This document shows, one piece after another, positions 35,181 through 46,113 of a stretch of DNA of 64,000 bases; positions within the stretch are counted from its first letter, which is position 1; each line of letters begins with the position of its first letter. Source of the stretch: Anthoceros angustus (Eukaryota > Streptophyta > Anthocerotopsida > Anthocerotales > Anthocerotaceae); NCBI GenBank assembly GCA_010909165.1, contig MU008168.1:62001-126000 (forward strand), read 5' to 3'. The notes beneath the pieces are model-generated. The model did not search any database. It was not told the DNA's origin and was given only the letters and a program-made list of their open reading frames with translations. A program made the translations under genes and the position numbers.

Positions 35181-37061
35181 ATGGCGACGAAGACGGGGTA
35201 TGCCGTCCTGTTGCTGTCCATTGTGTTCGTTATCCTGGCACCTCGAGGTACAGCAGGCAGTGTTGTTTGAGCTCTTGCATTCACATTTTCGAGTTCCGGA
35301 ACTTGTGCAACTTGCAATGTCATAGCTTGATCAATGCGCCAATTTTTGCTTCTTTCATGCAGATGTGGTGGTAGCTCAGCCCAAACCAAGTCCGTGGTCC
35401 TCTCCGATTCCCGGCCCGGGTGTGGATTCACCTCCTGCTCCTCCTCTAGGATCGCCGCCGTCTCCAGAACCTGAACCTGGAGAAGATTTTCCGCCGGAGG
35501 AATCTTCGCCAGGGGCATTGCCGCCGTCGTCGTTCCATGATGGGGAACCGCAGAATATCGTCTGGTGTGCACTTCCTGGAGAAGCAGGGAAGTGCACCAA
35601 CCTTATGTCCCTGTTATCTCCTAAGGACGGGTCAAGATGGAGCTGGTACGATCCTTAACCACACTCGCCCGTCTTTGCACGCATTGCTGCAGTAGATTGA
35701 GGCCGCTCTGACAGGCGCCACTGCATCTTGTCAGTGTTCAGAGAGACAGCAAGATGGCTTGTTTGGATGCCATACGTAGCGGAGAAGCAGATCTGGTTTC
35801 GTTGGATGCAGGCTTGGCTTACACTGCACTTATGAACTACTCCATGAAGTCCCTGATGGCCGAGGAATATTGCTACCACCAGCAGTCGTATGATGCTCTT
35901 ATGGTCGTTAACAGGCAAATGTGTGATAAGAAGCCCACACTGAGCATCAAAGATTTCCGTGGCTTGAAGTCCTGCCATGCTAGCTATCAGTCTGCGGCCA
36001 GTTGGAACTATGCGGTGAACTTCCTACTCAGCGCGCGGTTGGAAAATATACTATCGAGCCCTCCGCTCAACGATCAAAAGGTTATCACTAATTTCTTTTC
36101 TCAGAGTTGTGCACCGTCTGACGATGGTCGAGGAATTTGCTCTGCCTGCAACAGCAGTGGTGCTGCTGCTGTGAAATGTGATTCGAGTAGCGTATATGCC
36201 GGATACAAAGGTGCTTTTCGATGCCTGGTGGAAGGGAAAGGAGACATTGCTTTCTTGAAGTCGGGCACTGCCCAGCTGTTCGCACAAGATGGTTTTCTTA
36301 CTCAAGATTGGTCTGTTAAGCCTTTATCGGATTTCATGTAAGCTCATCTTGCTGCACTGCCGTCACTTAAGCTATCCAGGCATGACGATTGGCAGTTTCT
36401 GTAGGTCGTTTTAAGTTCCTAGGTCGAGAGCTGTCTTTAGGCGGTGTGTCGTAGGCAGGGAGAATACTACTGCCTCGACCAAGACGACTCAGACTTGACC
36501 GCTCACAAATTTGCATGTCAGGTATCTGTGTCCAACGGGCGGGTGTAGGCCAATCAATGACGATCGTTCGACTTGCACGTAAGTTTCGTCTTCCACCTGG
36601 TGCTTACAAGTGTGAACACGCTGCCTTCTTGACGTATAACCTCTTTTCTCCAGGTTAGGCTCAGTGGCAGCAAACACAATCATGGTGCATAACTCCATTT
36701 CAAGCGAGAAAAAGTTTGCTATTGTGCACACCTTGTTGTTCGATGCCAGAAACTGGACTGTAGCACTTTTCAGTGGGAACAATGCCGACGATATTCTTTT
36801 GTCTGCGAGGTACTCTATGTTGCCGAAGGATGCTTGGTTCTACACTCCCTACGTGCATCTCGTAGTAATTCTATCAAAACTGATAGTAGAGATTTTGTGT
36901 GCAGCGCTGAGGGAATAGCCGTCGTGGACGAGCTCACAAAGGAGTACCTGGGTTTATCAGCAAACGTGTCGAGGAACATTCAACAGCTAAATGCTAATCT
37001 TCTCCAAGCCTCCGATCTGGACTACATCCCCAGTGAAGCCACGCAACTCAGCTCATCTTAA
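35181..37061 (+). CDS. Secreted transferrin-domain protein
   Basis: Six exons: 35181-35247, 35363-35645, 35735-36337, 36522-36578, 36654-36809, 36905-37061, giving 440 residues with consistent phases. A signal peptide (YAVLLLSIVFVILAPR) is followed by a roughly 60-residue Pro-rich linker. One transferrin lobe follows: VWCALPGEAGKC, CVQRDSKMACLDAI, SGEADLVSLDAGLAY, SCHASYQSAASWNYAVNFLL, FFSQSCAPSDDG, YAGYKGAFRCLVEGKGDIAF, LCPTGGCRPI. Transferrins bind ferric iron with a carbonate anion outside cells. A single lobe with this Cys pattern suggests an apoplastic or plasma-membrane iron-binding protein. Seed plants are generally regarded as lacking such genes. The region matching the second half of the lobe is short and divergent, so iron binding is not assured. 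Confidence 0.82.
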
Positions 37062-37722
37062 GGATCCACTGCAATCAGTGTACTTTTGCCTTTTGATTTT
37101 TTTTTTTTGGCAGTTGAGGATTTCTCATGAATTTGTGTATTTTAGGTGGTGCAACTGGTATCGAGAGAACGACGTTGACAATTCTGGCATCTTTAGCTTT
37201 GATCACCTGTGGGTTCTGGTAGTGATTCACAGCTACTGGTATGTCGTCATTCATTGCCACATCTCAAGCCAGAAAAGGGCTGTAAGATTTGCCTTCCACT
37301 TGACAGTGTTCCATTTTACCGTGTTTAGGAAGGCGTGGGCAAACTGATAGGGACGCTTACCAGGACGAGCAGAAGGGTTGAAGGAAATTAGGTTACCGGA
37401 GCAGGTGTGTTTCTATTATTTAGGACTGTAGTTTCCCTTTGCTCAACCGCTTTGACGTCCACAACTAGCTTCAGGTGTGTGACTGTTCTCCAGAGGTGTG
37501 ACCATTCGCCCACTTGCAACGCAGGTGTCAGACATTTGAAGAAGGAAAGGAGGCGGAACCACACTATGATTATTGGATAATGTATGCGTTTTTTGGAATT
37601 GAGGCAACGGGATTGGCATTAATTATTTCTCCCCAGACATCCATACGCTCTTTGCGGCTTACAACGTGAAGCTAAAGCTACAAAAGCCAAGCCCAAGCTC
37701 CTTGCCTCTGCGTCTTACCATA
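37062..37722. other. Convergent intergenic region
   Basis: 3' flanks of the transferrin-domain gene (plus) and the small plastid-protein gene (minus). Nothing recognisable. A poly-T run lies near 37100. Confidence 0.5.
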
Positions 37723-38451
37723 TCACCTGTTTTTCTTCAACCATTCAATTATGCCTTTCTCGGCCTCGGTCATTTCTTGCTTGTTCCTGATGCTTCCCTG
37801 CAACGTCCGAAGCACCTTGAATGCAGGTGACGTGAAAAGACGTGAAACCCATACAGGAAACAGTAAGGAAAGAGGACCTCTACAAACTCGAAGTAGTCCT
37901 TGAAGTTGCGTTTGTTGTAACTCTCTAGGCGCTGCAGGGGACTCAATTAGAAAACGGCGGAGAGCCTGAAAAATAATTTCCGAAACCGAGGAGAGTAACG
38001 CTGTAGCTCACCTCTTTATCATATTTCGCCTTGTTCGCTCTCGTCCTCTCAAGCAGTCCTGCAAACACCATGCTCCACGATTGGCTCCAAACCATTGACG
38101 GATCTGGACTCCACGGACAAGGCGAAAGATTATACTGGGATTCACTCATGGTCGTTTCCAATGCCTACTCTGAATGAGCTCGTTCTTTGGCGCGGCTGGG
38201 CTTTCAGCTTCGTCCTGTGCCCCGGCAGGCGCGGGCGTGCCGAGCGTCATCATTCCCACCAACAAAGACGCAGCTGCATCCCGTCGGCTCACCCGAAGCA
38301 GCTCAATGTCCGGGAATGACGCCCTTGTGCCATGGACGCAGCTGACCTGCTGAGGCTGCTGCCGCGGAAGCCGCCGCACCGAGCTCCGCACGCCACCGGT
38401 TGTGTTGCAGATGGATGCAGTACCAACCGTGCTGGCCAGGAGCACCTCCAT
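37723..38451 (-). CDS. Small chloroplast lumen-type protein, unknown function
   Basis: Four exons: 38451-38169, 38058-38012, 37931-37878, 37797-37723, giving 152 residues. The long N-terminus is rich in Ser, Arg and Thr (GGVRSSVRRLPRQQPQQVS) and is followed by RRDAAASLLVGMMTLG and PAPAGAQDEAE. That is a twin-arginine-type lumen signal with an AxA cleavage site. The mature part is short, helical and charged (RTRANKAKYDKERLESYNKR, NFKDYFEFVE, EMTEAEKGIIEWLKKNR). I believe it belongs to a conserved green-lineage family but cannot name it. Predicted route: chloroplast import, then Tat-dependent entry to the lumen. The frame upstream of ATG 38451 has only a GTG. Confidence 0.7.
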
Positions 38452-38864
38452 CGTTGGACAAGCCACGATCACAATTTCAGTCTCTCAGAGTATCACCTCT
38501 TTTCCTTCCTATTCCATGCTAAAGCGCCAAACGCGCGCATCTACACTTAAAATCTTGTTGTGATTGTAGAAAGGACGGCTAACCCAATCGATTACATCGG
38601 TTGGGTAGATAGTGCAACATGAAAACACACCACCAAGGCCTGAGGCTCCGCTCACAGAACCGAGACGTCGTTTGACCTAGACAGTAGATGTAGTAGTGCA
38701 GTATCACCTGTAACCCCCGTTGGTACCTCACAAAAACCAAGAAACGTCAGTTTCAGATCTCCGGAGTGAGCTTCCCTATCGGGGAAGTGGCATACTTTAC
38801 TGATAAAAAGGGTAGTTTGGGGAATTAATAACTTGAATCATCAGGAGACAAATTAGAGAGCCTC
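38452..38864. other. Intergenic region
   Basis: Upstream region of the lumen-type gene and 3' flank of the coiled-coil gene, both on the minus strand. Nothing else is seen. Confidence 0.5.
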
Positions 38865-41276
38865 TTACACCAGGGGCTCCATCAGCTGCTCCATCTCAGC
38901 CGAGCCATGTACAGCTGCGTCAGGTCTTCCTCTCCCCCGTAACCAAGGCCAGCACACGTCAAAACATCCTGCAAATGTCGCACTTAAACCACCCAACGTG
39001 TCCACCCTGCGATCAGACTCTTCGAATTGTCTCGCCATTTCATCCATCCTCTCCCGCAGTTCTGCGGCCCTTTCATCTGCAACGCGTAATGCTCTCTCAG
39101 CTGTGGTGCGAGCGAGTATAGCAGCAGCTGACATTTCCTCCTTGGATCTGAGCTTGTTAGCTGTTTCTGACAGAGCCGTCCTGAGCTCCGACAGCTGCTG
39201 GTTGAGGGCCTCTACCTGCCGACAGCCAGAAGGCAATCAGGACATTGCAGCACTCCCTTTTGACTAAAGCGAAACAAATGGTATATTTAACAATAGGTAA
39301 AGCACGAGAGAGCACCTCAGTCTTCAATCTCTCTTCCTCTTCAGCAACAGCAGCTCCGGCTGCAGCTTCCTCGTGGGCTGCCTCTTTCCAGCGTATTACT
39401 TCTTCGTCTGCTGCAGTGAGATGCTCTTTAAGTGCTTTGACCTGCATACCTTACCAGACCTGCTTAGTATAGCCAGACAGCGAAATGTGCAGCTTGAACG
39501 CACCTTGCCAAGGGTTTCCAAACACTTGTAACACCTACCACTACCACCTGGCATGAATCAAGAGTGAGAGAAACCTGGTAGTGAAGATCAGCTTCTCGTT
39601 TCTCGAGCTGGATGATACGTGCTGTCCTCTCCGCAGCTAATTTCTTCAAGTCCTGGAGTTCAGCCCTGTAAAAGCATTGAGTACCAACGAGCTTACCTTA
39701 AGGTCTAACACTCCACACAAGAACTCGACAGGCTGCACAATCTGACGGAATTGCACACAGAGGGGGAAAGGTCAGTGACTGGCAACATACAGACCTCGTT
39801 TTCTGGAGCATGCTATCCGTGTTGACCTTTCCCTCCCTTAGTTCCTTAAGTTCGCTCTGAAGAGCTATCACCTATGTCACCAGAACAAGGTCACACGTCA
39901 AGAGCTGCGAGGCAGAAAAACACCACCTACGATGCAGCATGCCGTGAACAGAACAATACAGATTTTCGTCTAACCTGGAATTGCATATTGCCCTCCCCCT
40001 GGTCAAAAGCATCCAACAATGCATCCTCCGAGACATCCTTTTCTGGTCTCTCTAGCGATAGTTGTCGTTGCATGAGTGTCATTCTCAGTTCAGAGAGGGT
40101 TTTCAAAGTATTTTCCTTCTCTTCTAGTACAGTTTTGAGCTTTTCAGCTACCTCAATTTTCTCCTCCAACAAGTTTTGCTTGATGATCTCAGCATCCTCC
40201 TTAATTTTCTGCAATGACTCATCCTTCAATTTCCAGCAGGTACCAATCATATTCACAAGTTTTACAAACCCCTCTGCCTGCTCCTGTAAAATTTCAGGGC
40301 CGATATCCTCTCCACCCGCAACTGGAAGGCGAGGCATGGTCTCAGCATCAATTTCCATGAAACGCACAGTATCAAGCAAGCTTTTACCAACAGCGACAAT
40401 TATAGAAGTCTGCTGTGCAATGAGCCCGTCTTTCCGCTGAGTCTCTAGTTTTAGGTTCCGCTCCAACTCGTTCTTCTCTGCTGCAACTTGTTTCAACCTC
40501 TCAATTTCTTGACGACTCCGTTCACCCTCCAGTCTAAGCTCACTTGCAGAGGCCTCTAATTGCGAAAGCTCGATAGCATTGCTGTAATTCTGCTGTTCCA
40601 GCTGCTCATTCACCCGATCCCTCACTTGAGCAGCGGCATCACGCTGTCTGGTTAACTCCTCAACCTGCTGTTGCAACTCATCTCTCGCCTTCGCCGTAGC
40701 ATCCCGTTGCCTCACAACCTCTTCCACTACCTCTTCCATCCTCTTGCTGAACCCGAAGGCAATTGCCGCAACACCGGTGTACTTTGTACCGGAAGGCCTG
40801 GGCAGGCCCCCGGAAAATTTCTTCATCCCGCTAACCGACCCCGTAATTTTCTCTGCCATGCTAACCAGGAGCCGTGCTGTGACTTCTATTTCAGACCTCG
40901 CCGATTCTCTCAGCTTGTGAATATCATCCCTCTGCTTCTGCAACTCCTCCTTCTGCTTCAGTGCCTCCTCGAGCTGCCTAGCCAGCTCGCCCTTGACCCG
41001 CAGACCTTCATCCCGATGGCGCATGGCGTCGTCCCGATGCCTTGCCATTTCCTGCGCGCTTCCCTTAAGCCGTTCGAATTTGGCGCGAAGCTCATTCCGC
41101 TCAGATTCCGCTGCCGTGCGAGCTTGTTTTTCTGCTTCAAACTCTGCCCGCAGTACCCAGAGACTTTCTGCAGCCCCGACATTGTTAGACACGGGAAGCA
41201 CCGCTGGAGCCGCCTCCAGATCGTCATCCTCGAAATCACTCAAAGCTGCATCTTCCTCCTCCCCCGCACTTCCCAT
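38865..41276 (-). CDS. Long coiled-coil protein of a plant-specific type
   Basis: Five exons: 41276-39975, 39871-39795, 39665-39575, 39441-39316, 39215-38865, giving 648 residues. After an acidic start (MGSAGEEEDAALSDFEDDD) nearly the whole protein is predicted heptad coiled coil (RQLEEALKQKEELQKQRDDI, RDELQQQVEELTRQRDAAAQ). It is broken near residue 150 by GGLPRPSGTKYTGVAAIAFG. The C-terminus contains CWPW close to the end. It resembles plant paramyosin/myosin-heavy-chain-like proteins of unknown function, possibly cytoskeletal or tethering. No enzymatic domain is visible. All exon phases agree. Confidence 0.78.
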
Positions 41277-41990
41277 CCTGCCTGCCCACCTATTGCCTCA
41301 AGATCCCCACAGAGCACACAGGCCCCTTAACAATCCTATAACTGAGCGGCCGCCGTAAGAAAAGACCCCCGTAAGAAACACGGCCGTGAAAAAGACAGCC
41401 GTAAAAGGATCGTAAAAAGACGAGGGTTAGAGCGCTCACGTACGATTTGCATGATATTGGGGCTCTCACCTAAGTTTGCATGATTTTAGAGCATAGGATT
41501 TGCATGATTTTAGAGCATGGATTTGCATGATTTTAGAGCATAATATTGAATCATACACGCCGGCGGTGGTGGTGGCTCTTCAATGCTTGAAGATCGTTCA
41601 TAGATTCTTTTCGGAACATGTTCACTACCCGTCCACATTTATTGAATTATTTGGTACTGGAAACGGCGCATGCCACATGGGGTTGATGTGCGGTTCGAGT
41701 TCAGGGGTCAGGGGCTGGGAAAACGTCCTCTTCATCCCACGTCCTCTTCACTCGACTGGCTATCCGTATTCCATGGCCCCAGAATCAAAAAGGACCACCA
41801 TCTCATTCCTACCAGTCACGACCCTCACAAATTGCCCAGGACTGACTACACACAGTAGCAAACACATTAACTAGGGCCCGAGGATCGTAGCTAAACCAAA
41901 CCTCAATTACCTGCCGGACAATACAGTAAGACTTAGTAGCATGACTAAGTTTCAGCAGTATGTCAAAGTCAAGATAGGGTCAACTAGTTC
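41277..41990. other. Intergenic region with short tandem repeat
   Basis: Between the coiled-coil gene and the eIF3c 3' end. It includes a GTAAGAAA/CCGTAAAA-rich stretch at about 41355-41420 and the repeat listed separately. No gene. Confidence 0.5.
41450..41545. repeat. 23/24-bp tandem repeat
   Basis: TTTGCATGATTTTAGAGCAT occurs at 41475, 41499 and 41522, with a diverged fourth copy at about 41450. The core ATTTGCAT is octamer-like. Confidence 0.85.
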
Positions 41991-44900
41991 TCAGAATCGG
42001 CTCCCTGTCCTCGTCAGGCTCACCATGCGACCACCGGCATCAGCTGTGGCTCCTCTGGCTGCAGCAGCTGAGGATACGGGAGCACTCTGATATCTACCGA
42101 CACTACTGTAAGCATCCTGATACCGAGTGCTCTGATACCCTGATGAAAAGTTGCCCACACCCCGGGCACCTGCCTGTGAGTTACGCTGATCCCTGTAAAA
42201 GCCTCCTGCCGCACCTGTTCCAGACTGAGAGCGGTTTTGGTTACCACCAGCTCTTCCTCCACCATAGTTTCCACGTCCTCCGGCCCCTCCTGCAGATCCA
42301 CCCCTGTCCCCAAATGCGCCACCTGAAAACTCTCCCGGACGTCTGCCCTGACCTCCTGAAAACTCTCCTCCACGCCTGCCAGAGGTGGCACCAGCATAAT
42401 CTCCTTGGCCCCCCTCCTTTCTCCTGCCACCCAAATTGTCACCACCTCCCCCTGTGCGGGCATCAAATGCCCTCTCATTGCTGTCCACCAGAACTGTAAG
42501 CTTCTCCGCAAACTGTGCAGCCAAAGCTTGAAGCCTGGTAGGCTCCACATTGTGAGTGACAATTGTTTTTGTAGGCTGATCCCAACTGGCATGCAGCTCC
42601 TCTGCAATCATCATCTTGCTGATCACACTGTGAACCAGATACTCAGGAAGGTCAAAGATGGCTGTCAACTGCTCCAAGCTGAGTGAATCATAGCAGGAAC
42701 AGAAAGTGAACAAGTAAGTCCGCAGTCCTTCCTCCTGAATCTTGCTCTTCAGCATGTTAAGAACGAACTCACGCTTGGGAAGCATCTTCCAGACATCCAG
42801 ACACTGCACAACCTCAACTGCCTTTTGCCAATTGCCCTTTGCCAAAGCCCTTGTAGCTGCCATGACATGGTCCCTGACATTTTCAGGCGGGCCTGTAAAT
42901 GTCTGCCTTTCATTGATGTCCAACAAACGCCGGAAGGGCTTGCTGAGAACTTTTCTCTTCACGTCGTGAGCGTTGGCAGCCATATTGGGAACTTCAAGAA
43001 GCATGGCGCAGATGAGGTGGACAGCTTCCAGTAGTTCCAGATTGATATGCATGTGGAAAGGCATCTGCCTCCTGCGCTCAAGCTTCTCCTGTACACATGA
43101 AATGTCAGCACACGAAATTTTCAGTCAGCTTCATGTGAGCATAACGCTACAATAAACTCAACATCCCAAGACTTGAAATGTTACGCCTGAATACCTGCTC
43201 TGGATTCTTTTCGTGATATCTGCTTTGCGAAACACCCTGTGCCAGCAATTCCTTCACCCGGCCACCAGCATAAAGTTCGGAAAGACAGCTGTGGGCATCG
43301 TTTATCAGTGACGAGCGGAAAGCACAGAGGCCTAACTGTGCCATGGCACGATTGAAGAGAATCTGAGTAGAAATGTCCATCTGCTGTACACTGTCCTGGA
43401 GATGGCTCATCAACAGCAAATCTCTAGCAGTGTGGAACTCCTCTGAAATCGCATGGTGGTATATGTCACACAGCATGGCCCTAGCTTTGGTGCGCTCTTC
43501 CCCATGCTTGTATATTATTCCAACAAGCTGATCCATGATAGTTCTGCTATTTTCAGGGAAGACTGGTCTGCGCGAAACAAGTTCTGGAGTGGGTACAAAG
43601 GACGTCGGACCTCGTGACTCAGTTGCTGGCTTGGCATCTCCAGCTACCCTTGCTTCTACGGAAGGAGCTACCCCTTCGTCATCCTCTTCCTCACCATCAG
43701 CCACTTCAATGTCAGTGGCTGCAATGTCCAAGTGAGCTTGGGCCTCAGCAAGCTTTCTCATTGCCTCATAGATCTCCTGCGGCTTGTAATAAATATGCTC
43801 AACTCGCCTCAGAGCAACCCTTGAAGCTGCTTTCAAGTCACCAATGTGCTCAACATATGCCTGCACATTCTGAGCAAGCACCATAAACAGAGGCTCATCT
43901 CTCAGCCTTTCAACGTACTCCTTTGTATGTGGATCTATACACTGCAAGCTCTTGAAAAGCTCATCATCGATGCGCTCCAGAAAGGCAACAACGTTCCCCC
44001 AGACATGGATGGGACCATCATAGTCGGCAGCCTTTTGAGTGTCGTTCTCCGCTTCAAGCTCTGGAGCCTCATCCATGGTGATGTTTGGGTACTGGTGAAG
44101 AATATCCAGAATGACAAGCACATTCTGCACACACTTCTTCCAGACCGAAATAGGCATATGCGTATTGAGGCTCGGATTCACATCAAACTGCGCTGAGACT
44201 ACATGCACCATCACCTCAAGCTTCTGCGCAGGCGTTTTTGCCACTCGCGAAAGGTAGGCAAGCTGCTCAACTTGTTCGGCCCTGTCAGTTCCTTTCCTAC
44301 CTCGAGCAGCAATGATCTCCTTGAGCTTCTTATCCACCATATCCCATGTGATCTCGCTAGGATCCTTGTTGAACCTCTTGTCATTCAGCCTTTCCCTTTT
44401 CCCCTTCTGTTTTTCCCATTCACCATCTTCGTCTGCATCCTCACCCTCCTCCTCAGAATCCAATCCGCCGGCAATCTGAGCAGGTTCCTCATCACTGTAG
44501 TTCTCCAAGCCCTCATCCTCGTCCTCATCCTCCTGCTCCTGCTCATCTTCGGATTCCGGGTTGGCCCTCAAATTGGCAATCTGAACCTCGTACAGCTTAT
44601 TATTCTTCTTCAGCTTCTGCTTCATGTAGTTGAGAGCCTTGGAATTACTGGCACTCATTTTCTTCTTAGCATCTTTGTTGGCCAGCGCCTGCAAGAGAAA
44701 GTCTTCCAACAGTACAAGAGCCTTGATGTACAGGCGGGGCACAATGTCGGTCTCCGTTATCCGAAGCACCTTCTCCAGCTGCTTGTTAAGCTTCTCGAAG
44801 CTCTCCTGCAGACTGACCCAGTCGTTGATCTTCATGTGATTCTTCATCTGCTCAACCGTGGTGGCCATTTCGTCGAACCTCTTATCTTTGGTAGATCGAA

Positions 44901-45394
44901 CAACTCTCCGCAGGTCCTCAGAATCCTCGCTATCCCCCTCGAAGCCTTGGATGTACCTGGAAGCTTTCGCCTGGCCTCCATCGCCAACGGGTCCAACCTC
45001 CTCCTCGACCTCGCTCTCCTCCTCTTCACCTTCACTGTCATCGCTCTGTAGCATCTCACATCCAGAGACAAGTCAAACCAGCGAAACGCAACAAAGCTTG
45101 GAAATTCAGAAGAGCAAACCATCCCACTTCTCTGTCCAGATCCAAGCCCACACGGGCAGCGGATCAGGATGACATCCGTGAAATGCTGCAAATGACTGTC
45201 GCCCGATCGCCCCAGTGTAAACCTTCCTATTGGACAAAACCTAACTCCACCGCGCACAGCCTAAACCCCAGGCCACAGACAGAGCGCAGCTCCACACTAT
45301 CCTCCATACAGGGGCTTCCATTCAACAACAAGACATGAGAGGGAGCTCTGCTGTAACCCGAACGTACCTCGTGAGTCCAGAATCGGGACGCCAT
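41991..45394 (-). CDS. EIF3C: Translation initiation factor eIF3 subunit c
   Basis: Three exons: 45394-45368 (27 bases), 45045-43195, 43088-41991, giving 991 residues, a normal length. eIF3c is a core subunit of the eIF3 complex that bridges eIF1, eIF5 and the 40S ribosome. The N-terminus MASRFWTHE continues into an acidic region ([10 protein letters not shown]). Family blocks include [33 protein letters not shown] and [14 protein letters not shown]. The PCI domain lies in exon 3 ([37 protein letters not shown]), and the tail is Gly/Arg-rich ([17 protein letters not shown]). The 27-base first exon was placed by family similarity and phase. The acceptor at 45046 was preferred over one nine bases upstream because it gives the expected WTHE-SDDSE joint. 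Confidence 0.95.
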
Positions 45395-46113
45395 GGCTGA
45401 GAGCTGTCGAGACAAACGGCGCAACACAACGACAAACCTGCGCTGCCGAGAAGAGCCAGCCGCACTAGAACGGCGAGAAAAGGAAGAGTGTCGGCCAAGC
45501 CGAGCCCTAAGAACGCCTGGGACTGCTTTTGTGTTTAGACTGCTTTTCATTTACTGGGTCCTGTCCATTTACGTCATAAACTTGTCTTTGGCCTGCAAAG
45601 GAAAGCTGTTACACTCGCACCCAGATAATTCCTGGTTATATCAGCCTATTCATAGACACCTCAGATGGTACTCAGTAAATCCGATACATTAGTAACATGA
45701 CGCTGATACTTTTCCATCTTTTCTTTTGACACGTTACTTAATAACGGCATCCCGTAATAACGCTTGCGTAAGAGGGATTACGAACGAGGACAAACAGTAA
45801 TGTCTACAGGGTTTACAGAACCCAGAAGAGTGAACAATGCAAACCGAGACGCATAAGCACGGGCCTTGCACAGTACATATCACTTACAACTGCTGCCGGG
45901 GAAAGGCAGATGTGGTGACATAGGTCACGACTGCAATGGAACTAAGATAAGGCAGCGCTCGGGAAGTATTTGCTCTAAAGCTGCTTAACCAGTTTCCACA
46001 GATTTCACATAATCTAGCAAAGGAGCAAGCTCGAAGAAGAGCTGTGCACCGCAGAGTGCCGGCTTAAATCTTGCTCCACAGAGACTAGCAAGCATCCGGA
46101 GCCTAGATCGATC
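45395..46113. other. Intergenic region between eIF3c and SSADH
   Basis: Upstream of eIF3c and downstream of the SSADH gene, both on the minus strand. No gene or repeat seen. Confidence 0.5.

Noticed and set aside
38950-38990. Possible 24-bp intron in the last exon of the coiled-coil gene
   Set aside because: Too short for a plant intron, and the unspliced frame runs on to a stop with a sensible sequence.
41500-41874. Plus-strand frame over the 23/24-bp repeat
   Set aside because: It consists of translated repeat plus unrelated sequence, with no domain.
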